Origin: Plectosphaerella cucumerina
Lineage: Eukaryota; Ascomycota; Sordariomycetes; Glomerellales; Plectosphaerellaceae
Assembly (NCBI GenBank): GCA_020746995.1
Contig: JAGPXD010000003.1
Location: 6,423,457-6,487,456, forward strand
Reading direction: 5' to 3'
Length of the DNA stretch: 64,000 nucleotides
Shown: positions 11,076 through 21,094 of the stretch, in pieces
Layout of the letters: each line of letters opens with the position of its first letter
Numbering within the stretch: position 1 is the stretch's first letter
Notes under the pieces: model-generated
The model's database searches: none
What the model was told of the DNA's origin: nothing
The model's input: only the letters and a program-made list of their open reading frames with translations
Position numbers and translations under genes: made by a program

Positions 11076-11295
11076 GGAACCAAGCTGGGACCGCGAACAA
11101 GCCAGGGCCACGATCGATTGATATAGCAGCGTGTTGAGCAGGGTGCAGGGTTTTGAAACGCCACGGAGAGGAATCGGGAAGCTAGGGGCAGGTCAGTAGT
11201 GATTTTTACGCGTAGTAAGTAAGTTTCCAATAGTAGTTGGCTTGTAATTTCTGCATTGTACAGTACCATTCCACATAGTCTCTCGAATAGGTTCC

Positions 11296-11976
11296 TTGCC
11301 ATGCTGTGGTCCTCTCGGTACGTGTTCGAACGCCTGCTCGCCACTTGCCCCACTCGATCCCAGGTTGTCATCGTCTTGGATCCCACTTCCATTGATCTCC
11401 TTCACACGGCTCGAAGAAGGACACGCGCAGCAAGACTCGGAGTGCCGAACGAGCTGTAGTTTGATTGAGAAGCAGGCCAAGAACCTCCAGATGCATCTTC
11501 ACTCATTGAGACCACCACTCCATTTTGACGAAGCAACAGCGGAGTATTCCCTCGAAAGAGTCACATTGAACATTTGGGAAGACACCAACCGAGTCGATCA
11601 CAGCAGGGTGACAGCCTTCGAGAAAATTTTCAAACAAGATGGGCCGGACCTGCGGACGGCCGTCCTCTATTATGACGGGGGGGCAGGAAACCTACAGAGG
11701 TTGAAAGTGAAGAACCATAGAATGCCCTGGAAGATGAAGTACACTATTTCGTTGTCCTACTGCAGGAGTACTTGCGGCAGTAACGGTGCGCTCGAACGGG
11801 TCTTTATTCAAAGCAAAGGCTCGGATCACGAGTCTCGTCGGAGTCTTGAAAAAGACGAATGCTTGTTCGAGCTGGGATCTGTGCTTGCACCAGGCGGACC
11901 ACTCGATCCGGAAATTGGGGAGACCATCCGAGCACTGACTGAGAAGGCGAAAGACCTGCACTCAGGCGCCAGGTAG
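11296..11976 (+). CDS. Hypothetical protein, left-arm copy (up to 226 aa)
   Basis: The protein-like part starts around 11450 (CSLIEKQAKNLQMHLHSL) and runs to the stop at 11974-11976. It contains a predicted beta-rich middle (ATAEYSLERVTLNIWED, KMKYTISLSYCRSTCG) and an acidic helical tail. The N-terminus is uncertain. A small first exon from an ATG at 11300, joined across a GTACGT...CCCAG intron, would replace the cysteine-rich beginning of the long frame and keeps the frame. No family is recognised. An identical copy lies at 35808-36488. Confidence 0.4.
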   Translation: MPCCGPLGTCSNACSPLAPLDPRLSSSWIPLPLISFTRLEEGHAQQDSECRTSCSLIEKQAKNLQMHLHSLRPPLHFDEATAEYSLERVTLNIWEDTNRVDHSRVTAFEKIFKQDGPDLRTAVLYYDGGAGNLQRLKVKNHRMPWKMKYTISLSYCRSTCGSNGALERVFIQSKGSDHESRRSLEKDECLFELGSVLAPGGPLDPEIGETIRALTEKAKDLHSGAR

Positions 11977-12897
11977 GGCGCCGCGTAGGGCGCCGCGTCA
12001 AGGTCCAACAACATTGAAGAGTAAGAGATCTGATGCGATGGAATAGGATGACTGCTGCGTTGTAGATCCAAGCAGGTATTCCGTGACGAGCTAAATTAGA
12101 GACACGTGTGGTTCATTCTAGCCAGGGAAAACCGCGATTCAGGCGTTGAGGTGCCGGCGGCCGTGAGACACACTCGATGGGTGCGTAAAGTGAGGATGGA
12201 CTGGGTCTATTGCAGTTTCCACGTGCATTCTTCACGCAAAACCAGCATGTTGAACGATCCCATGGCCGAGACCGAAGGGCCTCCCTCTGGATTTCTTCGC
12301 TGGCAATACTTGTGACGCGCGGCTGGGTCTACAACTTGGACTCGCAAGACAATGGCTGAAAATGACCTGAACTCCGTCCCCACGTTACCCATGCTTTGAG
12401 GCCCGATCATGCACAGTACTGAGGCAGCGTACAGTCCCCGGCGGTAACCTTACGCCAACGCTTCCCACCAAGCTTGATTGTGCATAGGTTCGACACCGTG
12501 TTGTCGCCTTTTGGCTGCCCCTTCATCCAGGTGCGCCACCCTCCGCACCCTCTCGATTGAATGGGATACGGTGAATACTGGACAGAACGCTCCTACCTGT
12601 AATGTACTGTGGTTTCTGTAAAGAACTGTGCTTGAACCCTTCGTATCTGTCTTTCCATAAGACCTCGACTTGGGCCTTTTTGCTTGTGTACGATGCTGGG
12701 ACCAGCCCAGGTGGCCACGACGATACTGCGGCCACAATTGAGGCCTTCTTCTGATCCAGTGGATTGAAGTCTCAAAGACTCTTTTTGGGACCTTGGATGC
12801 GTATAAGTAGTGGGATATCCACACAGATTCTTCAACGTCCCATCAATCCATTCTCGTTTTACCTCAGTGCACCGGTCTCTTCCACCAGGCCTCCAGA
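11977..12897. other. Intergenic, with a possible small minus-strand gene
   Basis: Contains the upstream region of the 12898 gene. Overlapping minus-strand frames at 12450-12824 look partly coding (AQVEVLWKDRYEGFKH in one frame, SIERVRRVAHLDEGAAKRR in another), which may be two exons of one small gene. The join could not be established. Mirrored at 34887-35807. Confidence 0.3.
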
Positions 12898-14208
12898 ATG
12901 GCGCCCGCGAAGGATAATTCGACATCATCTAGGCGCGTACAGTTAGAAAGAAACCTGGGGATCATCAAAAGCAAGAAGGGCAAACCACAGGAAGAGAAAG
13001 CAGCTAGGCTGCAGGCAGCTCTGGAAAAGTCCGACGAAGAACTCGACAGCCTCGCGCAAAACGATTTCGACGCCATGAACGTCGATGAGGAAGAAACCAA
13101 CGAAGGCGATGGTCCTCAGGCCAAGCCAATCAAGGAAGAAGAAAAAGAGCAAGAGCAGGGATTGGGTGGGACGACCGGGACGGCCGGGCAAGGGAGTCTG
13201 GAAAAGCCAGCTCGCGAACAGACGGAAAACCAACCCAACAAGCTGGGAAACAATCAGGCCACCGGCACCGGAGGAGACGGGACTGTCAGCAAGGCCGGAG
13301 AAGTGAAGGAAAGCCAGAAAGCCACTCATGAGTCTCCGCTTTTCGTGTCTTCCGACTCCGACATGGAAGACGACTCGGACAACAACACGGACTACGTTGA
13401 CACCGAGAATGTGAAAGCCATATACACTCCCCAAGAGAGAAAACCCGCCAGTGATGGCCAGACTATCGGGTGGTGTGGAGGCAGATCACGTCTGTTCATC
13501 AACATGTACGGCAAAAAGAGCGCGGCACGATATCGACTCGAGGAGTGGGCGTGTACACCCGAGTACGAGAATGCCGTGGAAGCAGGAACGAAGGACAATG
13601 AGAACTTTTCGAACTCCCACAACAGGTACGGCGACCAAAAGCAGCAGAACGGAAAGTGGATGTACACGCGACGTCATATCCTCGGGCTGTTTGGGGTGGC
13701 CTGGAGGGGCTCCAACGCCCACGGTCAAGACGTGGAGGACCTCAACCCTGCACAACTAAAGCTTCAAAACAAGAGCTGGAGAGACGTCAACACAAAGGTG
13801 CTTGTTGCTTGGCAAATTGGTGACGAAGTCAAGAAGACTTGGGAAACGCGAAGCTGTCTACGCAACAGGTGGAAAGACGCAGATGAAATTATTTACCAGG
13901 CTGCGAAGGAGGCCGAGGCCCGATACGACGAGGCTCGTACGGGAACACGCCAGGCCTACAGCCGCTCCCCATCCAAGGGCCTTGCCAGCACCGACGTCGA
14001 CAAGCACCGTGCGCAGTCTTTGCCTGTCAAGGCCACTTCGCCACGTCCGGGTCGCTCGGCCATGTCCCCTTCTGGAGGATTCAGGTTCAGCCATTCCGAC
14101 TTTCTTACCGCCTTTGCTGCGCTCTCAGTCAATCCCGATTTCACTAACTCGACCCTCGATGAGAGGAAAGAGATGGTTCAGTTGTACCTAGCGGTCAATT
14201 CCGACTGA
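12898..14208 (+). CDS. Charged nuclear-type hypothetical protein, 436 aa, left-arm copy
   Basis: An intronless frame from the ATG at 12898 (MAPAKDNSTSSRRVQLER). Residues 1-150 are Lys/Glu/Gly-rich and disordered, with a helical segment EEKAARLQAALEKSDEELDSL. An acidic patch follows (SSDSDMEDDSDNN). About residues 185-330 form a Trp-rich globular domain (WCGGRSRLFINMYGKKSAAR, GLFGVAWRGSNAHGQDVEDL, SWRDVNTKVLVAWQIGDEVK). The tail is Ser/Arg-rich (SPSKGLAS, SPRPGRSAMSP) and ends in a short helical domain. A chromatin- or nucleic-acid-related role is only inference from composition. I recognise no named family. The twin is at 33576-34886. Confidence 0.6.
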   Translation: MAPAKDNSTSSRRVQLERNLGIIKSKKGKPQEEKAARLQAALEKSDEELDSLAQNDFDAMNVDEEETNEGDGPQAKPIKEEEKEQEQGLGGTTGTAGQGSLEKPAREQTENQPNKLGNNQATGTGGDGTVSKAGEVKESQKATHESPLFVSSDSDMEDDSDNNTDYVDTENVKAIYTPQERKPASDGQTIGWCGGRSRLFINMYGKKSAARYRLEEWACTPEYENAVEAGTKDNENFSNSHNRYGDQKQQNGKWMYTRRHILGLFGVAWRGSNAHGQDVEDLNPAQLKLQNKSWRDVNTKVLVAWQIGDEVKKTWETRSCLRNRWKDADEIIYQAAKEAEARYDEARTGTRQAYSRSPSKGLASTDVDKHRAQSLPVKATSPRPGRSAMSPSGGFRFSHSDFLTAFAALSVNPDFTNSTLDERKEMVQLYLAVNSD

Positions 14209-14702
14209 TGAAGTTCGGTCTACCACTCTGGAACCAGTCGTCCCAAAGGCGGGCGGCCTGCAGGAAAGAGGCGGCAGATGGCAATAGGCCTCCCACCTGC
14301 CACAAGCCCGGATTATGCGTGCGAATAGCTCGGAAGGGCTGGTCCCTTGAGATTTGGGTTGTCGATTTTGCGTTAGTGCTTTCAAGTCTCTGCGGGTGAT
14401 ACATGTTCCATTGGATTGTGTACGGCTTCTCCGTCACAGAGTCCGTCTACCTTTTGGCGGACGGTACAGAACAAGGGTTGTGCATAGCTACGGGTTATAC
14501 ATACATCACGCTCATTAAAACAACGACTGGTGGTCCCACACTGAGCAGCTTGCCCTTCAGGGGCCTTGAGACTTGTTGTAGAGACTAGCATGACAGGTCC
14601 AACGTGCCAAGTTATTCATGCCGGGCAGCGACGAGGCACTGTCTGCTAAACGACTAGCATGGCCACAGGGAATAACACTAAAATGCGAAAACTCATCCTG
14701 AC
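14209..14702. other. Convergent intergenic region
   Basis: Lies between the stops of the plus-strand 436-aa gene and the minus-strand F-box/ankyrin gene. No gene is supported; it presumably holds the two 3' ends. Mirrored at 33082-33575. Confidence 0.4.
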
Positions 14703-16199
14703 TCACGGCAGAGCACCCACTTGCGCTGGCCTTGGAATCACCTTTGCGTACATGGAGCTGAGTCCGATGCGGAACCAACCCCTGAGCGGCCCGATGCTGC
14801 CGTGCTCAATATCCCGTATCTCGCTCTTGGAAAGGCCCAATAGAAACTGAGACTCCGGCGACACTGAATCCAAGAAGGCTACCAGTGCTTCGTCCAGGCT
14901 GTTTTGTGTCGCACAAAACTTATGCAGGATACAAAACGCCTGTACAGCGGCCCTCTTTCTTCGCAGGAGCCACTCCAGTTGGTCGAGTGTTGAGAATCGT
15001 AGGGTCCTGGTGATCCATGAAAACGAATTCGGTTGCAGCTTTGCTCCGTGTTTAAGTAGTAAGTCAGCTGCCAGAGGATCGCAATGTTCCTCGGAAAGCA
15101 CCCAGCTAAGAGCAGTGTGCCCCAATGAATCCCGAACGTTGACATCGACCCCTTCGATTCCGAGAAAAATCTCCAAACCCAGTTTGGACGTAAGAGACAA
15201 GTCGACAATCAGAGGCCTGCTCCCTTCCTCTGCGCCCATGAGTGGGATCAAACCGTTCGGCTTGGCGCCTCTGCAGATAAGCTCATGGACCAGCAGCCGC
15301 TTGTGCGACTTTGTCCCACCTCGAACCGCCTTCGCTTTGGTTTTAAGGACCGTCAGGAGTAAGCTCTGCAAATCGCCTCCTATGCCGCACTCTAGGAGAC
15401 GCCGAGTGAGATGGAAAAGGCCATTGTGACAAGCATATGTCAATAGGGAGCAGGGCGTGCCATGCCAGTCGAGCCATGTGTGCACGTCTGCCCCCCTGCG
15501 TAGAAGCTGTTCGACAGTCGCCACAGTCCGCAATGGAGAAGCAACAGCATAGTAAAGTGGTGTGCGTCCGGTCGCGTCCGGAGAGTTTACTGCGTTTCCT
15601 TTGCTGTCCAGAATGTGTCCGACGACGCTCGAAAGGCCCGAGGCTGCGGCGACAATGAGAGGGTCGGGGTCATTGTTCCAGTCTAATCTGTTCGCAAACA
15701 AGCTGCCCAAGTTCCTGGTGATCTCCGGAGATACCAAAGAGTCGAGAGGGAGGCCAGTCGAACGGCTTGTGGGGGATTCATCGGCTGGTTGGGTGACGAA
15801 CGACAAGACGAGACTGTCTCTTCCTCTGATGACGGCTATTGAAAATAGAGAGAGAGTGGCAGGGGAAAGCCGTAGCCGAGCGGAGAGAGTTGAAGCGATA
15901 CTCCCAGGGACGAGATCGTTGACCCTCACATGGTGCAGTGTCTTCAGGACGTCCATGCCGGCGAGTGCTGATGCTTCAATGACCTTGCAGGCGATATCGT
16001 GGTTGCGGCATCGCAGAACTGCCCACAACGCAGCGGATGAATGCTCAAATCGAACATTGTGCTGATAGACCAAGGGGCTCAGAGCTGCATGGAATGCCCT
16101 GTTACAGGATAAAAGCAAGACGAGGGGCTTGCTGCCACATTGGTGAAGGATCCTGAGGAAGATCTCGGTAGGTAAGTGTTCCAGAAAGCTCTTGGCCAT
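14703..16199 (-). CDS. F-box/ankyrin-repeat protein, 498 aa, left-arm copy
   Basis: An intronless frame from the ATG at 16199. Residues 7-45 (LPTEIFLRILHQCGSKPLVL and onward to LSPLVY) match an F-box, the Skp1-binding motif of SCF ubiquitin ligases. Ankyrin-type repeats follow from about residue 170: DATGRTPLYYAVASPL, QLLRRGADVHTWLDWHGTPC, VDVNVRDSLGHTALSWVL and AADLLLKHGAKLQ. The combination suggests a substrate-recognition subunit whose ankyrin repeats bind the target; the target is unknown. Such genes are typically expanded near fungal chromosome ends. A TATAAATA box lies at 16291-16298, about 95 bases upstream. An identical copy is at 31585-33081. Confidence 0.75.
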   Translation of the reverse strand: MAKSFLEHLPTEIFLRILHQCGSKPLVLLLSCNRAFHAALSPLVYQHNVRFEHSSAALWAVLRCRNHDIACKVIEASALAGMDVLKTLHHVRVNDLVPGSIASTLSARLRLSPATLSLFSIAVIRGRDSLVLSFVTQPADESPTSRSTGLPLDSLVSPEITRNLGSLFANRLDWNNDPDPLIVAAASGLSSVVGHILDSKGNAVNSPDATGRTPLYYAVASPLRTVATVEQLLRRGADVHTWLDWHGTPCSLLTYACHNGLFHLTRRLLECGIGGDLQSLLLTVLKTKAKAVRGGTKSHKRLLVHELICRGAKPNGLIPLMGAEEGSRPLIVDLSLTSKLGLEIFLGIEGVDVNVRDSLGHTALSWVLSEEHCDPLAADLLLKHGAKLQPNSFSWITRTLRFSTLDQLEWLLRRKRAAVQAFCILHKFCATQNSLDEALVAFLDSVSPESQFLLGLSKSEIRDIEHGSIGPLRGWFRIGLSSMYAKVIPRPAQVGALP

Positions 16200-16290
16200 G
16201 ATTCGAGAATAGATCTGGGGGGAAATAGAACATGAGAGAAGCAGGAATTCGGAGTGAAGTTGAGCTGACGGATTGTCGAGGTACGCACGG

Positions 16291-16298
16291 TATTTATA
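16291..16298 (-). promoter_or_regulatory. TATA box of the F-box/ankyrin gene (left copy)
   Basis: TATAAATA on the minus strand, 92 bases before the ATG at 16199. The mirrored copy is at 31486-31493, so both gene copies keep their core promoter. Confidence 0.55.
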
Positions 16299-16689
16299 CC
16301 GAACTCACTCATGCTACTCGGTCACTAGACCCCCATGTCGCCAGCTATGAGGCGTCTCCAGACCAAAGACACCTTGGACGATGCCTGCGAAGGGGGCGGT
16401 CTTGTTTCTTCCGCTGCTTCTCTGGACGGCCGTAAGGCGCTAGTGAGGAAGGTTCTACCTCTGCAATGCAGTTCCTGTTGTCAGCCGCAGAAATGAAGGC
16501 GTATTCGGCATGTTTGCTCGCCGGTTTGCGAATGGTGCACTGGAGTTATTATCACGACACATGTGGGAACATCAAGCCTTCGGAGACGTCCTATCTTTAA
16601 TTTGAGAGTAAACATCTTATCTTTCCTCCAGCTAACCGGCTCCTCTATAGCTATATCTATGTCCTGTGAACGTTGCTGTCTTGGAGTTT

Positions 16690-16742
16690 CACACTTCTCG
16701 CACTTCTCACACTTCTCACACTTCTCACACTTCTCACACTTC
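16690..16742. repeat. 9-bp minisatellite (CACTTCTCA)n, short allele, inner border of the left arm
   Basis: About six tandem copies of ACACTTCTC (one variant, CTCGCACTT). The same array at the mirrored position (30961-31096) has about fifteen copies. Identity between the arms ends inside or at the edge of this array. Read as protein on the minus strand it gives a (CEK)n run, which I treat as a repeat artefact. Confidence 0.85.
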
Positions 16743-16760
16743 AAAGTTGATGATGGAGTC

Positions 16761-17265
16761 CTACGCAACATAAACCGATGAAGAAGTAAGAAAGGAATCC
16801 ACTTGCATCGCTCCTGGACTAATCAACCCTTCGTCCTTTTCTTTCCCTTTTGGGGTGTCGTAATCGCCCCGCCTTCGCCCGTGGTTTTGGAGGTTTGGCG
16901 TGTCTGGAGTGGCCGTTTCTCCAGCAGGGGTAATAGCTAGAGTATCATAGGGCACGAGTGACAGCGGACTGGAGGCGACCGAGGCGGGTGTTATGGCGAA
17001 TTCCTGCCACGACTGCGATGCAGGGTTTGTCCTTGGGCAGCTTCCGAACCCTCCTCCCCACGTCCCGAACAGCTCCGATAATGCACTGACAACAAACCGA
17101 AGCCAAGGAGGGAGTTTGGAGTTCCTCCAGCGATAGACACCAGTTATCTTCACAGAGAAGCCCGTGAGCTACAAGCTTCACGTGCCACTCCTGCCCGAAG
17201 CTGTATAAAATCGATGACCCCCTTCCACACCGACACCTCTCCAGTGGACGCGTCACTTTCGCCAA
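16761..17265 (-). CDS. Hypothetical gene with a paralogue across the spacer, model uncertain
   Basis: Two overlapping minus-strand frames look coding. One, from the ATG at 17265, begins MAKVTRPLERCRCGRGSS and is Cys-rich. The other ends with QEFAITPASVASSPLSLVP followed by a Lys/Arg-rich tail, stopping at 16761. They probably belong to one gene joined by an intron near 16,990-17,060, but the join is not fixed. The second part has a diverged counterpart on the plus strand at 30630-30850 (EEFATSLASAASSPLSPLP, then KKRK). So this sequence occurs just beyond the minisatellite on both inner sides of the inverted duplication. Function unknown. Confidence 0.4.
17204..17210 (+). promoter_or_regulatory. 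TATA box upstream of the 17321 gene
   Basis: TATAAAA, 117 bases before the ATG at 17321. It is followed by a pyrimidine-rich leader. Confidence 0.45.
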
Positions 17266-17320
17266 GTCACAACAGTGAGTTCCCGACTCATCAAATACAA
17301 CCCATGACTAACGCCACCAT

Positions 17321-18475
17321 ATGAAGAGATCTCGCAGCCATAAGTCGACATCCCCGGCTAAGAAAGCACGGACAGGAAGCCACGCGGAGGATTTCCAAGT
17401 TGCCGACCTCACCACGAACAAAGCTCCCACAAGAGAAAATCCCCTGGTGAACGCAAACCCCCAACCCCCAACCCCCTCTTCCACGTGTATCCTGTTCGGC
17501 GTGGTTGTCGTTCAGCTAGTGCGGCGCTTTGTTAATGCATGATGGCCATTTCGCGGACTCGCGCCTTAAGCTTCACTAGATGGGTCGGAAGCAGCACAAT
17601 CGCTAACAAGCTTGGCGTTGGTCTCCCTTCCATGTATGTAAAGCGCCTTCAAGCCGCGTGTTAATGCACTGGGGCCCTTTTGCGGACTCTCACGTTAAAC
17701 TGCACCGAAGGTATCGGAAGCCAGAGTGACACTAACAGCACGCTAAGCCAATCCAAGCTCGAGAACATCGGTCTTGGAGCCGAGAGCTCTCCGAGGTTTT
17801 GCGCCTATTCACGATACTTCGCCTCCTGCGGCGCCGTCTTCGGTTTGCAGGCAACGATAGCCCCTGGGATCCCCATGAACATCACGTTCCTCGCATGGTG
17901 CAAAGCGCAATCACTCTTGCGCTCGAACTGATGATGCATTGGGTAGATCGAGTTTTGCTTCACCAAATAAGGACCGCAATTCAGCCGGATGAGCTCCCAC
18001 TCAGGTTTCTCACGCTGATCATTCTGCTCCATGTGCGTGAGATAGATGCCGGTCGCACACTCTTCTGGCACCGCACGGTGGAGCCTGTAAGTCCTACTTG
18101 CCCATTCATGATCATTTTCTGACGGATCAGAGCGCATTCTGGCAGCATCCAAGCCGGCCTTCCGCTCTACTTGCCGAAATGACCATGTCCTGCAAGCAGC
18201 TCCTCATTGGATTCAAGAACCAGCACGGACATCCCTTGGAAGCAGAGTGGCCGCCAGACTCTATCATGGCAGGAATCCAAAATCACGTTGAGCAACTTAG
18301 TAAGTACTCTGTGTCTATGTGATGGTCCCGTCTAAGTGATCTAGAGCAAGTGGGACGCCTCAGTTGGGACGTATCTAGAACGTATCAGGTTGGATGCCCA
18401 GAGTCTCTCACCCTTTCCGTCAGTGGGCGACTGTTTGTTCGGCAGATGGAGATGACGGATTTCCAGCTTGGGTAG
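17321..18475 (+). CDS. Multi-exon hypothetical protein with N-terminal NLS
   Basis: Exon 1 starts at 17321 (MKRSRSHKSTSPAKKARTGS, a bipartite nuclear-localisation-like start). Later exons are clear: 17739-18086, 18131-18299 and 18345-18475. Their introns are ...CTAACAG, GTAAGT...GATCAG and GTAAGT...CTAG, and the frames close exactly to TAG at 18473-18475. The end of exon 1 is unresolved (about 17450) because the interval 17529-17741 holds a diverged tandem duplication that includes two intron-3'-end-like sequences. The main part is helical (SWSRELSEVLRLFTILRLLR, RMVQSAITLALELMMHWVDR). Family unknown. It converges on the Zn2Cys6 gene, with stops 72 bases apart. Confidence 0.5.
17529..17741. 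repeat. Diverged tandem duplication within an intron
   Basis: Two units start GTTAATGCA (17531, 17661). Both include CGGACTC, a TCGGAAGC motif and a CTAAC-AG end (at about 17611 and 17738). They are clearly related but diverged. The duplication lies in the large intron of the 17321 gene and may have generated an alternative acceptor or mini-exon. Confidence 0.5.
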
Positions 18476-18546
18476 ACAGTCGTAAATCCTGCTCCTTTCC
18501 GTTCTGTGCCCGGCCAAAATACCCGACTGCCTCACGCCTTATTATG

Positions 18547-20395
18547 CTACACCAAATGGTCCAGCGCATCGGCACGGGGGTCGGAATACTGCTCCGGGTA
18601 GATCTCTTCTAGAATCGACAACGCCCTTAAATTATTGGCCAGCTTCATCGCCGTATCGAACAAGAGCTGACATCTGCCATCGGTTGGGAAGAACGGAGGA
18701 AGCAGTTGGAAAACAGCCGACAGGGCGAAGATTGCCGTTGTAGTTGTGTATTGTGGCCGTAGGACGAGTTCCGGGAGGCAACGAAGGAGTCTTTCGCACC
18801 AGTTGATAGTTTCCATGCATACCCCCCTCCATGTCGAGTCGGAGTGGGTTCCTGGTCGTGCTGCAACGAGCACGAAGGAAGGCCTTAGCCCTACAAGGCA
18901 AAGTGCGACGACAATTTGATATCGTTCGCTCTTCGGGAGACTGCGTTTCTCCAGCCGTGAAAACCAGCCTCGTAGTGTGGAATCGAACAGGCTGTCTTCA
19001 GGACCCGGGGGTAGGTTGCATGGGTGATTGATCCAGAATTGCTTGACCTGTCCAAGGCTGGTTGAAGGTATCCAGGCCATCAGAAGAGGGCGTCCGGTTG
19101 TCGTTGTGCAGTGCCTGGACACTAATGAGAAATTAACGCAATGGTGGGTAAATAACACTCACATGTCGTTAGAATTCAGCCACGCTTTGATGGGGTCTGG
19201 AACCTGGAAACTGCCAGAATGCTCGAGCGACTCCACGACCCCTATGGCTTGCCGCAGGGTATCTCTGGCGTCCATGATGCTTCCTTCATGTAGGAACCAG
19301 AGCATGTTGAGCAGGAGGTACTGCAAGTAGTCTCTGTCTTTCTCCTCGAACGAGAGACTACCAGCCATGGATAGGGCTGCCTGTTGGCATTGAGTAGCGA
19401 AGAGCCCCTCCAAGTCCGCAGTTTCCTGGGACATGCAAGCGCAAATTTGAAGGAGGAGAACTGTTAAGGTAGTCTTTGGGACCACACGATGGTCCCGAAG
19501 GCGCCACCATTCCTCATAGTCTGATGCTTGAATTTCCGTCGTCATGATGGACTTGCACTCAGTTTTGAAGCGCTGTAAAAGAGCATCTACAGGATGTTAA
19601 TTAGTTGGTTTCAATTTGGGTATAAGCGGGACGCACCTGTACGAGGCCGGTCGAGCAGCTCAAAGGCATTGACTAGCGGCCAAGTCAACTGAGTCTGGGG
19701 GCTGCATGCACACCCCAAGCTGGTGTGTAGCCCCATACGCTCGATTTGGTGTCGAACACAGACCCTGGAAGGCCCCTCTTGATGAGGGTGCATTCGACAG
19801 TCAAGTTGTCGATGCCTTTTTCGGCAGTGGTTACACGGCCACCCACCATCGCACTGGCACACTGAATTAGCGCACTGATTTCAAGGCATGGTTTCTTCTG
19901 ACCTTCTGCTTCCGGCCATGGCAATTCGAACATGCTGAGGACGCTATCACAATAGGGCTTGAAGGACAAGATGTCTTGGTCACCTTATCTAGCGGCATCG
20001 AACATGTTGTGGACTTGAGGGGAAGAGTCCTTGAAGAACTAGATGCTGCCTTGTGTAGTAAGTAACTGTCAGTCAAGTCGATGAGAGGTTGGATGGTGAC
20101 ATACCCTCAGGCGACGCTTGAGATCCCGGCACTCGGTGCATTCATTTAGAATCCTCCCGTCGTATTTTGTGCCAATGAGAAGAGTAGGCGGACGCTTGGT
20201 GCGACATGATTTGCAAATTAGGGTGATAGAAGCTGGTGATTTTGGTTCGGGAGGAAGACTCCCGACGTCGTCCTTGGACAACTGGCCCAACAGCCGGCGT
20301 TGGGGCAAGGGGTAAGGGGATGTGTACTCTGCAGATGGTGGCTCGTCCTTGTCCGCCGATGAGCGGGGAGAGTACCGAGAGGAAGAGATGTCCAT
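18547..20395 (-). CDS. Zn(II)2Cys6 transcription factor, 548 aa, five exons
   Basis: Exons 20395-20105, 20049-19903, 19853-19637, 19586-19163 and 19114-18547 close exactly to 549 codons. Spliced residues 136-164 read CSNCHGRKQK then CDGGWPCNHCRKRHRQLDC. This is the Cys-x2-Cys-x6-Cys-x5-Cys-x2-Cys-x6-Cys binuclear zinc cluster of fungal regulators, with intron 2 falling right before the third Cys, a common position in this family. Upstream, residues about 60-97 hold a second zinc-binding-like element (ICKSCRTKRPP, then ECTECRDLKRR: CxxC...CxxC). The C-terminal 380 residues are helical, as in fungal-specific factor regulatory regions. The start at 20395 (MDISSSRYS) is preferred over the ATG at 20512, which sits on a TTATATG box. 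Expected to act in the nucleus; targets unknown, no metabolic cluster adjacent. Confidence 0.8.
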
Positions 20396-20512
20396 AGCGC
20401 TATGGGATGGAAGGGATGGTGGCAATGGCAGTCCAGATGCACAGGTTCCGGTTGAATCATAGAAAGGGAAAAGATAAAGGTGCAGAAGTTGACTGGTCCG
20501 GATGAGTGCCAT

Positions 20513-21094
20513 TCTTATATGTTCCCAATGGTTCAGGGTTCTGTGTAGTGAACCCCCCGGGGTGTATTTTTCCGCTGCACCATCTCAGGGCGAGCGCCTG
20601 CTCGCTGCCCGGCATTCCTCTTGGCCTCTGCGCAGAAATACTTTCGTCTGACGACTGTCTTGAATGGTGACGCTCATCTCCTTGTGGTCGCCGAACCGAT
20701 TAAGGTCTGAATTGAAGATCAGATGGGGACTCTAGCTTCTTTGCTCACCGTGGGTATTCTAGGGGGGCTTCAGTGATTGATATCAAGCCCGGTGAGGCGC
20801 GCAGCTTCACCTCTCATGGAGCAAGAATAAGGAGGAGACCCCCGATGCACAAACCCCCAATTACCCCCACACCCGGGCTTGAAGCTAGAAAAAAAACACG
20901 GCGGGGCATCATACGCAATTGACATCCAGGTCCAGCTGCAGAGAGACCGGCGGGGTCAACGTTCACCACCCCTGTCAATCATCGTTTTTGGCCCCGGCGT
21001 GGCTCTCCGTCGATGCCACAGACTAAGTACTTACAGACGGCCAGGTCAGCTAGTCTGTGGGAGGACGGGTCCCCTCACTCTCACTCTTTTGACC
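20513..21094. other. Divergent promoter region
   Basis: Lies between the divergent Zn2Cys6 gene and the membrane-protein gene. It contains a TTATATG element at 20515 (minus-strand side). No additional gene is supported; the frame upstream of 21095 on the plus strand is an extension without protein-like composition. Confidence 0.4.

Larger units (their letters stand above)
10658..16742 (+). repeat. Left arm of a 6.08-kb inverted duplication
   Basis: Base n in this arm pairs with base 47,784-n in the right arm (31042-37126). Every open frame present in the arm recurs with the same translation on the opposite strand at the mirrored position, in several frames. The offset never changes, so there are no indels and apparently no or very few substitutions. 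Outer border: 10658, inside the tetraspan gene. Inner border: inside the CACTTCTCA minisatellite at about 16742. Confidence 0.95.
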
